Shown: positions 5,946 to 13,145 of the stretch, piece by piece
Position numbering within the stretch: the stretch's first letter is position 1
How the letters are laid out: each line of letters starts with the position of its first letter
Assembly (NCBI GenBank): GCA_026982145.1
Contig: JALSHQ010000303.1
Location: forward strand, 1 to 14,255
Length of the DNA: 14,255 nucleotides
Reading direction: 5' to 3'
Source: Gammaproteobacteria bacterium
GTDB taxonomy: Bacteria > Pseudomonadota > Gammaproteobacteria > SZUA-140
The notes under the pieces: model-generated
Database searches by the model: none
The model's input: only the letters and a program-made list of their open reading frames with translations
What the model was told of the DNA's origin: nothing
Made by a program: the position numbers and the translations under genes

Positions 5946-8576
5946 ATGACTTCAACCGCAGCGCTAAGAGAAAAGTTCCTCGACTATTTTGCCCAGCAAG
6001 GCCATGAAGTGGTCGCGAGTAGCCCGCTTGTGCCGGGCAATGACCCCACACTGCTCTTTACAAATGCAGGCATGGTGCAATTTAAAGAGACCTTTTTGGG
6101 GCAAGAGCCACGCCCTTACGTGCGCGCAGCCAGTTCGCAGCGCTGTGTTCGTGCGGGGGGTAAACATAACGACCTTGAAAATGTCGGTTATACCGCGCGT
6201 CATCACACCTTTTTTGAGATGTTGGGTAATTTCAGTTTTGGCGATTACTTCAAACATGATGCGATCCGTTTTGCATGGGAGTTTTTGACCCAAGAGCTGG
6301 GTTTGCCCAAAGAGCGCCTCTGGGTAACCGTTTACGATGAGGATGAAGAGGCGGCTGAAATCTGGTTGAATGAAATCGGCATCGCGCCTGCACAGTTGAT
6401 CCGTATCGGTGACAAGCCGGGCGGCAAGCGCTACGAGAGCGATAACTTCTGGTCGATGGGCGATACCGGCCCTTGTGGTCCCTGTACCGAGATCTTTTAT
6501 GATCACGGCGCTGCGGTGGCGGGTGGCCCACCGGGCAGCCCGGAAGAGGACGGTGATCGTTATATTGAGATCTGGAATCTGGTTTTCATGCAGTACAACC
6601 GTGGTGCCGATGGAGTGATGACAAAGTTGCCGAAGCCATCGGTCGACACCGGTATGGGGTTGGAACGTCTCGCGGCAGTGATGCAGGGGGTTCACAGCAA
6701 TTACGAGATCGACCTATTTGCAGTGCTGATCAAAGCTGCAGCTCACATCACAAAATGCACTGACCTTGAAAATAACTCGTTACGTGTGATTGCTGACCAC
6801 ATCCGCTCCTGCTCATTTTTGATTGCCGACGGTGTTATGCCCTCCAATGAAGGGCGCGGTTATGTGCTGCGCCGCATCATTCGGCGCGCCATTCGTCATG
6901 GCTATAAACTGGGTGTCAATGAGGTTTTCTATTATAAATTGGTAGCACCCTTGGTGAGTGAGATGGGCAGTGCATACCCAGAGCTTGAGAAGGCGCAGCC
7001 ACAAGTTGAAAAGACACTGAAACTCGAAGAAGAGCGCTTTGCAGAAACGCTGGATCAAGGGATGAAGATTCTCGAATCGGCCATTACTGCGTTAAAAGGC
7101 GAAGAAATTCCCGGGACGACAGTCTTTAAACTCTATGACACCTACGGCTTTCCTGCTGACCTCACCGCCGACATTGCACGTGAGCGCGGGCTTTCGATTG
7201 ATCTGGCTGGTTTTGAGCAGGAGATGGCCGCGCAACGTGAGCGTGCCCGTTCTGCCAGCCAGTTTGGGGTTGATAGCGCTGCTGCTGTTAAGGTTAATGT
7301 GGCTTCAGAGTTTACGGGTTACAACCATATTGACGGGCAGGCGACTGTCGTGGCATTGATTCGTGGTGAGTCGCAGGTCGATACGCTCTGTACTGGAGAG
7401 GAAGGGGTGGTCATGCTCGATAAAACCCCCTTCTATGCCGAATCGGGTGGGCAGGCTGGAGATCGTGGTCAATTGAACTCCGCAAATGCAACTTTCTCTG
7501 TCGTAGATACCCAAAAGATGAGCGGTGTGAATGGCCACATCGGCAAAGTGACCGTCGGCGAAATCAAGGTGGGAATGATGCTCGATACTGGGGTCGACCA
7601 AGCGCGTCGTCAGTCAATTACGCTAAACCACTCTGCGACCCATCTGCTGCATGCGGCGTTGCGCAAGGTGCTGGGTGAGCATGTGGTACAGAAGGGCTCT
7701 TTGGTTGATGCAGATCGACTGCGCTTTGATTTTGTTCATTTTGAGCCTGTGACCAAAGCACAACTGCAACAGATAGAATGCACCGTTAACGCTGAAATTC
7801 GTGCTAACAATGCAGTGCAGACACGTTTGATGAGTTATGACGATGCAGTTGAGGCCGGCGCAATGGCGCTGTTTGGCGAGAAATATAGTGAAGAGGTGCG
7901 GGTGCTGAGCATTGGCACATTTTCCACCGAGCTTTGCGGCGGTATTCACACTGAGCGAGCGGGTGATATCGGCCTGTTCAAAATTATATTAGAGACCGGC
8001 ATCGCGGCAGGTGTTCGGCGCATTGAAGCGGTGACGGGAGAACAGGCGGTGGCGTGGCTGGCACAGCTTGAGTCTCACTTCGCTTCAATCTCTGCGCTGG
8101 TGAAGGGTGGTCGGGATGATACGCTTGATAAAATTCAGCAGCTGGCAGATAAAAGTCGCAAGCTAGAGAAAGAGCTGGAACAGGTCAAAGGGAAGCTTGC
8201 CAGTCATCAGGGGTCGGAGCTGGCCGCACAGGCAATCGATATTAATGGCATCAAGGTGCTGGCGGCAAAGCTTGAAGGTGCCGATGCCAAGACGTTGCGT
8301 GACACTGTTGATCAGCTAAAAAATAAGCTCGGCTCCGCAGTGATTGTGCTCGGTGCTGTGGCCGGTGAAAAAGTTTCACTCACTGCTGGGGTGACACCAG
8401 ACCTGATTAAGCAGGTGAAGGCGGGCGACTTGGTGAAACATGTCGCACTGCAAGTGGGAGGTAAAGGGGGCGGTCGTCCTGACATGGCACAAGCAGGGGG
8501 CACAGAGCCTGCTGGGCTTGATGCCGCGCTGGCATCAGTGAAAGAGTGGATTGAGGAGCGCAGCGCCTCGCAGTAG
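5946..8576 (+). CDS. alaS: Alanine--tRNA ligase
   Basis: AlaRS charges tRNA-Ala, recognising the G3:U70 pair, and clears mischarged Ser/Gly. The 876-residue product is the full bacterial length. The class II catalytic domain (about 1-240) shows MVQFKETFLG (43-52), GNFSFGDYF (94-102) and motif 3 DTGMGLERL (234-242). A tRNA-recognition domain follows to about 460. The editing domain has the zinc-binding HSATH (His562, His566) and CGGIH (Cys664, His668), with PFYAESGGQ at 495-503. A coiled-coil (about 705-745) leads to the C-terminal C-Ala/DHHA1 domain with GGKGGGRPDMAQAGG near the end. All key residues are present. The ATG at 5946 gives the normal N-terminus (LREKFLDYF). lysC starts 23 bases after its stop, so the two are probably in one transcript. 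Confidence 0.99.
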   Translation: MTSTAALREKFLDYFAQQGHEVVASSPLVPGNDPTLLFTNAGMVQFKETFLGQEPRPYVRAASSQRCVRAGGKHNDLENVGYTARHHTFFEMLGNFSFGDYFKHDAIRFAWEFLTQELGLPKERLWVTVYDEDEEAAEIWLNEIGIAPAQLIRIGDKPGGKRYESDNFWSMGDTGPCGPCTEIFYDHGAAVAGGPPGSPEEDGDRYIEIWNLVFMQYNRGADGVMTKLPKPSVDTGMGLERLAAVMQGVHSNYEIDLFAVLIKAAAHITKCTDLENNSLRVIADHIRSCSFLIADGVMPSNEGRGYVLRRIIRRAIRHGYKLGVNEVFYYKLVAPLVSEMGSAYPELEKAQPQVEKTLKLEEERFAETLDQGMKILESAITALKGEEIPGTTVFKLYDTYGFPADLTADIARERGLSIDLAGFEQEMAAQRERARSASQFGVDSAAAVKVNVASEFTGYNHIDGQATVVALIRGESQVDTLCTGEEGVVMLDKTPFYAESGGQAGDRGQLNSANATFSVVDTQKMSGVNGHIGKVTVGEIKVGMMLDTGVDQARRQSITLNHSATHLLHAALRKVLGEHVVQKGSLVDADRLRFDFVHFEPVTKAQLQQIECTVNAEIRANNAVQTRLMSYDDAVEAGAMALFGEKYSEEVRVLSIGTFSTELCGGIHTERAGDIGLFKIILETGIAAGVRRIEAVTGEQAVAWLAQLESHFASISALVKGGRDDTLDKIQQLADKSRKLEKELEQVKGKLASHQGSELAAQAIDINGIKVLAAKLEGADAKTLRDTVDQLKNKLGSAVIVLGAVAGEKVSLTAGVTPDLIKQVKAGDLVKHVALQVGGKGGGRPDMAQAGGTEPAGLDAALASVKEWIEERSASQ

Positions 8577-8599
8577 TGTGGCAATGTTGATGAAACAAG

Positions 8600-9823
8600 A
8601 TGAGTCTGATAGTGCAAAAATATGGGGGTACCTCGGTCGGCACAGTGGGGCGCATTGAAAGCGTTGCCGACAAGGTCATGGGGTGGCGAGAGAACGGCCA
8701 TCAAGTCGTCGTTGTGGTCTCTGCGATGAGCGGCGAGACGAATCGTCTGCTGGAACTAGCAAATGCGATACAGGAACAGCCCGTACCGCGTGAGCTTGAT
8801 GTGCTACTTTCAACCGGCGAGCAGGTGACGATAGCGTTACTGAGCATGGCGCTTGAAAAGCGTGGCTGCGCAGCGCGCTCATACACAGGGCATCAGGTTC
8901 ATATTCGTACTGACAGTGTGCATAACAAAGCGCGAATCGTTGATATTGATGACGCACGCATCCGCAAAGATCTGGAACAGGGGCGTGTCGTCGTCGTGGC
9001 TGGCTTTCAGGGGATGGATGAAGCGGGCAACATCACAACGCTCGGCCGCGGCGGCTCAGACACCTCAGCCGTTGCACTGGCTGCGGCACTCAAGGCCGAT
9101 GAATGCCAGATTTACACTGATGTTGACGGTGTTTACACCACCGACCCCAGAGTGGTGCCAGAAGCGCGCCGCCTTGACCATATCACCTACGAAGAGATGC
9201 TGGAGATGGCGAGCCTCGGTGCCAAGGTGCTGCAAATTCGCTCGGTAGAATTTGCCAGCAAATATAACGTGCCGCTACGTGTACTCTCTTCATTTGAAGA
9301 TAAAATTTCGGGGACATTGATTTCAGCTGAGGATGCGGAGATGGAACAGGCGTTAATTTCGGGGATCGCGTTTAATCGTGATGAGGCAAAAGTGACAATC
9401 TTAGGGGTGCCTGACCAGCCTGGCGTGGCGCACAAAATTCTCGGCCCGATTGCGGATAGCAATATCGAGCTTGATATGATTATTCAAAATGTCGCTGAGG
9501 ATGCCACGACAGACTTCACCTTTACCGTTCATCGTAACGATTACGACAAGAGCCTCGCGATTATGAAAGAGACAGCGAGCAAACTTGGTGCACGTGAAGT
9601 GACGGGCGATACAAAGATTGTTAAAGTGTCGATAGTTGGTGTAGGCATGCGCTCACATGCTGGCATTGCAAGCACGATGTTTAAGACCCTAGCTACTGAG
9701 GGTGTGAATATTCGAATGATATCGACATCAGAGATTAAGATTTCTGTAGTGGTGGATGAGAAATATCTAGAATTGAGTGTTAGGGCTTTGCATGAGGCAT
9801 TTGGGTTGGATCAATTAGCGTAA
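8600..9823 (+). CDS. lysC: Aspartate kinase (monofunctional, two ACT domains)
   Basis: Aspartokinase phosphorylates L-aspartate with ATP, the first step towards lysine, methionine, threonine and diaminopimelate. The 407-residue product is the monofunctional class with an N-terminal kinase domain (about 1-245). KYGGTS (7-12), VSAMSG (40-45), STGEQV (71-76) and the LGRGGSDTSA block (148-157) form the active site. Two C-terminal ACT domains (around 265-335 and 343-405) bind effectors, so feedback inhibition by lysine and/or threonine is expected but the effector cannot be read from the sequence. The ATG at 8600 gives the standard N-terminus (MSLIVQKYGGTS). Only a weak Shine-Dalgarno is visible, and translation may depend on alaS just upstream. 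Lysine from this pathway is also the substrate of EpmB, but the link is merely metabolic. Confidence 0.98.
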   Translation: MSLIVQKYGGTSVGTVGRIESVADKVMGWRENGHQVVVVVSAMSGETNRLLELANAIQEQPVPRELDVLLSTGEQVTIALLSMALEKRGCAARSYTGHQVHIRTDSVHNKARIVDIDDARIRKDLEQGRVVVVAGFQGMDEAGNITTLGRGGSDTSAVALAAALKADECQIYTDVDGVYTTDPRVVPEARRLDHITYEEMLEMASLGAKVLQIRSVEFASKYNVPLRVLSSFEDKISGTLISAEDAEMEQALISGIAFNRDEAKVTILGVPDQPGVAHKILGPIADSNIELDMIIQNVAEDATTDFTFTVHRNDYDKSLAIMKETASKLGAREVTGDTKIVKVSIVGVGMRSHAGIASTMFKTLATEGVNIRMISTSEIKISVVVDEKYLELSVRALHEAFGLDQLA

Positions 9824-9994
9824 ATTTCTATATATCGACTTATTCGGATGTTTATAACTTATTGAAAGCTATGTTGAAGTAAGTGCTGAGGAAAACCCTT
9901 ACAGATAATCACGGGGTGGTCGATAAGAAAATTAACGAGAAGTTGATTGTTTTGATAAGAAAATTTTAAAAGGTATTTTGGTAAGGAGACAACA
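9824..9994 (+). promoter_or_regulatory. csrA leader with a 12-base direct repeat
   Basis: This 171-base AT-rich leader precedes csrA. GATAAGAAAATT occurs twice (9922-9933 and 9954-9965), 32 bases apart, which suggests a protein-binding site or a tandem element. The Shine-Dalgarno AAGGAG (9983-9988) stands 6 bases before the ATG and contains the GGA core of a CsrA site. Another GGA lies in GAGGAAAAC near 9888. Autoregulation by CsrA at the leader is plausible. No terminator was found between lysC and this region. Confidence 0.45.
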
Positions 9995-10180
9995 ATGCTG
10001 ATTTTGACAAGGCGTGTCGGTGAAACCTTAATGATCGGTGATGAAGTGACTGTGACTGTACTTGGCGTACGGGGTAATCAGGTACGAATAGGTGTTAATG
10101 CTCCTAAAGACATTACCGTTCATCGAGAAGAAATTTACGAACGTATTCAAAAAGAGAAAAACGAAGGTGGTGCAGCTTAA
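9995..10180 (+). CDS. csrA: Carbon storage regulator CsrA (RsmA)
   Basis: CsrA is a homodimeric RNA-binding protein that recognises GGA in hairpin loops, often at ribosome-binding sites, and controls translation or stability of many mRNAs. The 61 residues fit the family exactly. The N-terminal MLILTRRVGE with Leu4 and the C-proximal VHREE with Arg44, which make the RNA-binding surface, are present, as is the VRIGVNAPK strand. The start has a strong AAGGAG six bases ahead. Position after alaS-lysC and before tRNA-Ser/tRNA-Arg matches the arrangement in many gammaproteobacteria. A clear terminator follows at about 10266-10304. Confidence 0.99.
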   Translation: MLILTRRVGETLMIGDEVTVTVLGVRGNQVRIGVNAPKDITVHREEIYERIQKEKNEGGAA

Positions 10181-10265
10181 CTAAATTTTTCTTTGTTCTG
10201 ATGGCGCCGGGTCTCGCTACCATTCTAGGGCGCATGTAGCCCATCAACCATTCCTGAAAATAGAA

Positions 10266-10304
10266 AATAATGAGTCAAATGCTATATTTGGCTCATTATT
10301 TTTT
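10266..10304 (+). terminator. Rho-independent terminator of csrA
   Basis: A 15-base-pair stem (AATAATGAGTCAAAT against ATTTGGCTCATTATT, one G-U pair) with a 5-base loop GCTAT is followed directly by a run of Ts to 10304. It lies 85 bases after the csrA stop. Confidence 0.9.
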
Positions 10305-10331
10305 GGCATGAAGGTGAAAACTTGGTATTCT
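10303..10331 (+). promoter_or_regulatory. Promoter of tRNA-Ser
   Basis: TTGGCA (10303-10308) and TATTCT (10326-10331) are separated by exactly 17 bases and followed by a pyrimidine/GC-rich stretch. The -35 begins in the T-run of the csrA terminator, so termination and initiation abut. The predicted start lies about 55 bases before the tRNA. Confidence 0.6.
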
Positions 10332-10393
10332 ATGTCCTCCCTGAAAACAGAGGGGCAGGGGGAAAATTTTTGTTTTTCTGGGTAAAACTAAAT

Positions 10394-10486
10394 GGAGAGA
10401 TGGCCGAGCGGCTGAAGGCGCTCCCCTGCTAAGGGAGTATGGGATTTATAGTTCCATCGAGGGTTCGAATCCCTCTCTCTCCGCCA
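10394..10486 (+). tRNA. tRNA-Ser (anticodon GCT)
   Basis: A 93-base class II tRNA with a long variable arm. The acceptor arms GGAGAGA (10394-10400) and TCTCTCC (10476-10482) pair fully, the anticodon stem CTCCC/GGGAG encloses loop CTGCTAA giving anticodon GCT, and the T-arm contains GGTTCGAATCC. The CCA end (10484-10486) is encoded. It reads AGC/AGU codons. Confidence 0.98.
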
Positions 10487-10493
10487 TTAAGGG

Positions 10494-10514
10494 ACCACCG
10501 TAGGGTGGTTTTTT
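10494..10514 (+). terminator. Terminator after tRNA-Ser
   Basis: ACCACC-GTAG-GGTGGT (10494-10509) makes a six-base-pair stem with a four-base loop and is followed by six Ts (10509-10514). It lies 8 bases behind the CCA end. Confidence 0.9.
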
Positions 10515-10739
10515 GTGTCTATATTTTTAGGTGGCATTTCTCATGAGGCGCGTTAAGAAGAGCATGGGAGGGCGCTTGCATTGTGCTGTTGTTGCACGAT
10601 GGGTGGGATACAGAAGGGGCTTTTAATCGCCTTATAAAGCACGGGTTGCCCAGCTACATTATGCAGGGGATATCGCCGCTTTTAGTTGGCGATAAATGCA
10701 CCAGATCAACAAGTTATTGGTAATAAGTTTAATAGCTTC
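10515..10739. other. Spacer between the two tRNA genes
   Basis: No gene is supported in these 225 bases. A hairpin TATCGCC/GGCGATA with a 10-base loop lies at 10671-10694 but has no T-run, so it is not an obvious terminator. A 27-codon frame from ATG 10543 has no convincing ribosome-binding site. Confidence 0.5.
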
Positions 10740-10767
10740 TTGACACCATTTTTAAACCACATATAAT
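10740..10767 (+). promoter_or_regulatory. Promoter of tRNA-Arg
   Basis: Both hexamers are perfect consensus: TTGACA (10740-10745) and TATAAT (10762-10767), with a 16-base spacer. The -10 is followed by GCGC, a GC-rich discriminator typical of stringently controlled stable-RNA promoters. The tRNA begins 15 bases after the -10. Confidence 0.9.
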
Positions 10768-10782
10768 GCGCAACCTCAGAGT

Positions 10783-10859
10783 GCGCCCGTAGCTCAGCTG
10801 GATAGAGTACCTGGCTACGAACCAGGCGGTCGGAGGTTCGAATCCTTCCGGGCGCGCCA
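10783..10859 (+). tRNA. tRNA-Arg (anticodon ACG), probable integration target
   Basis: A 77-base tRNA with acceptor arms GCGCCCG (10783-10789) and CGGGCGC (10849-10855), anticodon stem CCTGG/CCAGG around loop CTACGAA (anticodon ACG, read as ICG), T-loop GGTTCGAATCC and an encoded CCA (10857-10859). It reads CGU/CGC/CGA. The tRNA is intact, as expected when an element inserts at the 3' end and restores it. A tyrosine-recombinase gene ends 38 bases beyond. Confidence 0.98.
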
Positions 10860-10860
10860 T
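10834..10860 (+). other. Probable attachment site (tRNA-Arg 3' half)
   Basis: Integrases lying directly behind a tRNA and transcribed towards it usually recombine at the tRNA's 3' end (T-arm to CCA). I saw no second copy of this segment in the window, so the other att site, if it still exists, lies beyond 14255. The exact crossover cannot be placed without that copy. Confidence 0.5.
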
Positions 10861-10877
10861 TTTTTAGTAACAAATAC

Positions 10878-10915
10878 AGTCGGTTATGAGAGATTCTCTA
10901 ACCGACTTTTCTTTT
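10878..10915 (+). terminator. Terminator of tRNA-Arg, overlapping the integrase stop
   Basis: AGTCGGTTA pairs with TAACCGACT, and an inner GAGA/TCTC pair encloses loop GAT, giving about 13 base pairs with one bulged T. TTTTCTTTT follows (10907-10915). The hairpin spans the integrase stop codon (10898-10900), so the last integrase codons are part of the terminator. It should stop tRNA transcription from running antisense through the integrase gene. Confidence 0.8.
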
Positions 10916-12100
10916 GATTAAAGTCAGCGTGGGCGTTTCGTGGGCACCCCGTTGATCTTTAGTCAAACAAAGTCGATTTACCGCTTCAAGTAGTTCCGCA
11001 ACTTCAGCAGCCGAATAGTCGGTCGTGATGTCACCATTTGTGTGCCCTAACAGCACTCTCCTTGTTTCGTTGGATACACCTGCGGATCGGAGCCGTCTTC
11101 CAAAAGTGTGCTTTAAATTGTGTACTCCTCTAAGCACATTTCTACTGACTGGAAGCTTAGCTTCCCTCCAAGCTCGTTTCCAACCTGTGTTATTCATTTT
11201 CCCCACGCGATAACCTTTATAGGTAAAGACGTAGGTAAATGCACAGTTACACTTACCGCCGGTGTGTATGCAGCACCTTTTTAGATGTTTTGCAGGACGC
11301 TGTTTCCGTGCTTTCTTAATAACAGAGATTGCGATTTTATTTAGTACGTGTAATCGGTCTTCTCGGTTCTTAACAAGCCCCTCTCCATCATCCAGCCAGC
11401 CAGGGATGAGAAAAACCAAAGTATTTAACTCGGGTACTTCGACTTCCCAGTCCCAGCTAAGCTGACAGACCTCCTGCTCGCGTGCCCCTGTATTAACTTT
11501 ATATAGAGACATCTCAGCAAGGTGATCCGGCAACTTCATCAAGAGCGTTCTTTGCTCTTGCCAGCTCAAAGGGTAAGGTTTTGCTTTATCCCCTTGAATA
11601 GGCAGCATTGTGATTTTCGGAACAGCCCCCAACCAAGTTAGTCCATTCTCGTCATGCCAACTACCAGCCGCTAAATTGAGAATTCGACGAACTACTCCAA
11701 GCGCATTATTTATGCTCTTGGGTCGTATCCCCTTAGCAAGCCGCCCTTTCACAATGGGTTCTAGCGTTCCGTTATGTACTTTACTTATTGGTAGACTTCC
11801 GATGTGCGACATCATCTGATTCAGATGAGTCCCGTCATCATCAATACTTGCCTTATGCTGGTTATCTATCAGGTATTTGGTGGCAGCCTGTTCAAACGGT
11901 CGATCAGGGCGAACACCAAATTCTACTGCCTTCCTAGCTTCTTCAAGCTTGTGGATTAAGAGTTCTTCGGCTTTCTCTTGTTCTTCCTCACGGAAGCTAG
12001 TGCTTTGCCGAAGTCGCCCTCCTGGAAAATATTTACTCCTTTTGTCGATATGCCAGCGTCCGTAACGAAGCCGGAGTCCTGACATGGGTTTTTTAGCCAT
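10898..12100 (-). CDS. Tyrosine recombinase/integrase of a tRNA-Arg-linked element
   Basis: The 400-residue protein would catalyse integration (and, with the excisionase, excision) at the tRNA-Arg att site. The N-terminal arm-binding region (about 5-60) contains RWHIDK, a SAM-like core-binding domain follows (about 65-165), and the catalytic domain runs from about 178 to 375. Catalytic residues visible are Arg207 (NTGAREQEV), His327 and Lys330 in HNLKHTFGRRL (a HxxK in place of the usual HxxR), His353 (LLGHTNG) and nucleophile Tyr362 (ITTDYSAAE). From memory, Lys in box II is usual in this subfamily. An insertion around 270-290 carries CCIHTGGKCNC, which is unlike typical relatives. The start at ATG 12100 has GGAGGG five bases ahead (12106-12111), inside the upstream excisionase-like gene. 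The frame is intact, so the protein may be active. Confidence 0.93.
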   Translation of the reverse strand: MAKKPMSGLRLRYGRWHIDKRSKYFPGGRLRQSTSFREEEQEKAEELLIHKLEEARKAVEFGVRPDRPFEQAATKYLIDNQHKASIDDDGTHLNQMMSHIGSLPISKVHNGTLEPIVKGRLAKGIRPKSINNALGVVRRILNLAAGSWHDENGLTWLGAVPKITMLPIQGDKAKPYPLSWQEQRTLLMKLPDHLAEMSLYKVNTGAREQEVCQLSWDWEVEVPELNTLVFLIPGWLDDGEGLVKNREDRLHVLNKIAISVIKKARKQRPAKHLKRCCIHTGGKCNCAFTYVFTYKGYRVGKMNNTGWKRAWREAKLPVSRNVLRGVHNLKHTFGRRLRSAGVSNETRRVLLGHTNGDITTDYSAAEVAELLEAVNRLCLTKDQRGAHETPTLTLIKRKVG

Positions 12101-12318
12101 AATGTCCCTCCATCTTTTGGCGGGACACCCATTGCAGCTTTATAATTATCGGCCCACCGATCTAAGTCAAGTCTGTCGTATGCTTTCCCCTGTTTAGAAA
12201 TAGGGATTGTGGTAAGTGAGGGTGCGACTAACGTTCTGAAAAGATTACGATTCATTCCCAAATAGGCGGGAGCCTGGTTTGCTCTGATGAATCGTGGAAG
12301 CATCGGAAGCTCACTCAT
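11956..12318 (-). CDS. Small helix-turn-helix protein, probable excisionase/directionality factor
   Basis: The 120-residue protein starts with a winged-helix/MerR-like DNA-binding segment: RFIRANQAPAYLGMNRNLFR (residues 9-28), then the wing IPISKQGKAYDRLDLDRWAD (38-57). This is the layout of AlpA/Xis-type proteins that plug into a tRNA-linked integrase. The C-terminal half (GGTLW, GISTK, FGKALASV, then KNKRKPK) is basic and resembles partner proteins I recall beside this integrase subfamily. Its last 48 codons and stop overlap the first codons of the integrase in another frame. The Shine-Dalgarno before ATG 12318 is weak (TAGAG). Excisionase is inferred from fold and position; a regulator of integrase expression is the alternative. 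Confidence 0.75.
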   Translation of the reverse strand: MSELPMLPRFIRANQAPAYLGMNRNLFRTLVAPSLTTIPISKQGKAYDRLDLDRWADNYKAAMGVPPKDGGTLWLKNPCQDSGFVTDAGISTKGVNIFQEGDFGKALASVRKNKRKPKNS

Positions 12319-12499
12319 CTCTATATACGGTCACTTGGTAGTGTTTTTCTCAATGTAATTCCCAAGTCGCCTTTGATATGTAGTACCTGACTTGATTAAT
12401 TTTATTCGCTTCAGGGCTATTTAACTCCCCGATTAACTTCCCTCTTGGGGGCACTTTCCCATGCTTTATTGGGCTGTATTTGGGTGGTTGCCACGTTTT
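12319..12499. other. Gap between the recombination module and the conjugation remnants
   Basis: No gene is supported in these 181 bases. The promoter of the excisionase-integrase pair should lie here. On the minus strand TTGAGA is followed 20 bases later by TATATA just before ATG 12318, a spacing too long to trust. In intact elements further conjugation genes would follow the membrane protein instead, so this is the likely junction of a deletion or of two fused elements. Confidence 0.4.
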
Positions 12500-13145
12500 T
12501 CAAAGAAACTTCTTGAAAAATGCCATATGAAGTCGCGTAGTGATGCCAACTGCCAGCAAAAAAGGGGGAATGAGATATTTAGGGTCTAGCGGGATAGGTG
12601 GGACGAGGAAGAAATGACCACGCCAGTCCACGCTTGGCTCGGTGATAGATGAAACCAGATTCGCGCTCGCCGCCTGTGCGGCGTAAAAACCACCCCACAA
12701 ATCCATCGGCCATGGCAGTAACGGTGACTAACACTAAAAATGGCAACGCCAGAATCAATACGCTAATGCGTAGGGAAAACAGTTGCAGCCCGACCATGGC
12801 GGTTTCGATAATTGGCCGTAGCGTTTCTGTGAAATCGAGCGCGGTTTGTTGGCCTTGGTCGGTAGGCGGCAAGTTGCTTGAATAGCGCATCATGCCGTCG
12901 ATCCCACTGGATACGAATACGGTGCTGTGAAACGACTGGATGACTTCGGTAAGAAACGTGATGTCGGACTGAGGTAGGCCAAGCTGTGCTATCTCCTGGT
13001 TCAGTACATTTTTTAAATGCCACACACCATCGGGTGACCACAGTACAAACACACAGAAAATATCGACGATCAATACCAATAGCGTGATCAAGACAAGCCA
13101 CTTAACCAACCACAGCAAGCCCGTCAGGCGACGCTTTTCAGGCAT
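12500..13145 (-). pseudogene. ICE membrane protein (PFL_4697/TIGR03747-like), frameshifted
   Basis: Reading from ATG 13145 gives an N-terminal membrane segment (GLLWLVKWLVLITLLVLIVD, about 9-28), a soluble part, a second hydrophobic segment (VLILALPFLVLVTVTAMADG, about 129-148) and the family block FVGWFLRRTGGERESGFIYH. The frame then drifts at about 12600-12630 into an unrelated tail and a stop at 12579. The missing C-terminus (LVPPIPLDPKYLIPP, ending MAFFKKFL) continues in a neighbouring minus-strand frame down to the stop at 12500, so a net frameshift has split the gene. The protein belongs with the ICE-type conjugation apparatus and normally follows the TraD coupling protein. Here it overlaps the TraD stop by 8 bases, as in an operon. 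Family assignment is from memory of the conserved block and the gene order. Confidence 0.75.

Noticed and set aside
5964..6695. Long minus-strand open frame (243 codons) inside alaS
   Set aside because: Fully antisense to the conserved catalytic domain of alaS; the composition is that of a shadow frame, with no domain recognisable.
8312..8704. Minus-strand frames across the alaS/lysC junction
   Set aside because: They are antisense to two well-identified genes and have no independent support.
10543..10626. 27-codon frame between the tRNA genes
   Set aside because: No convincing Shine-Dalgarno and no similarity I recognise; short frames of this size are expected by chance.
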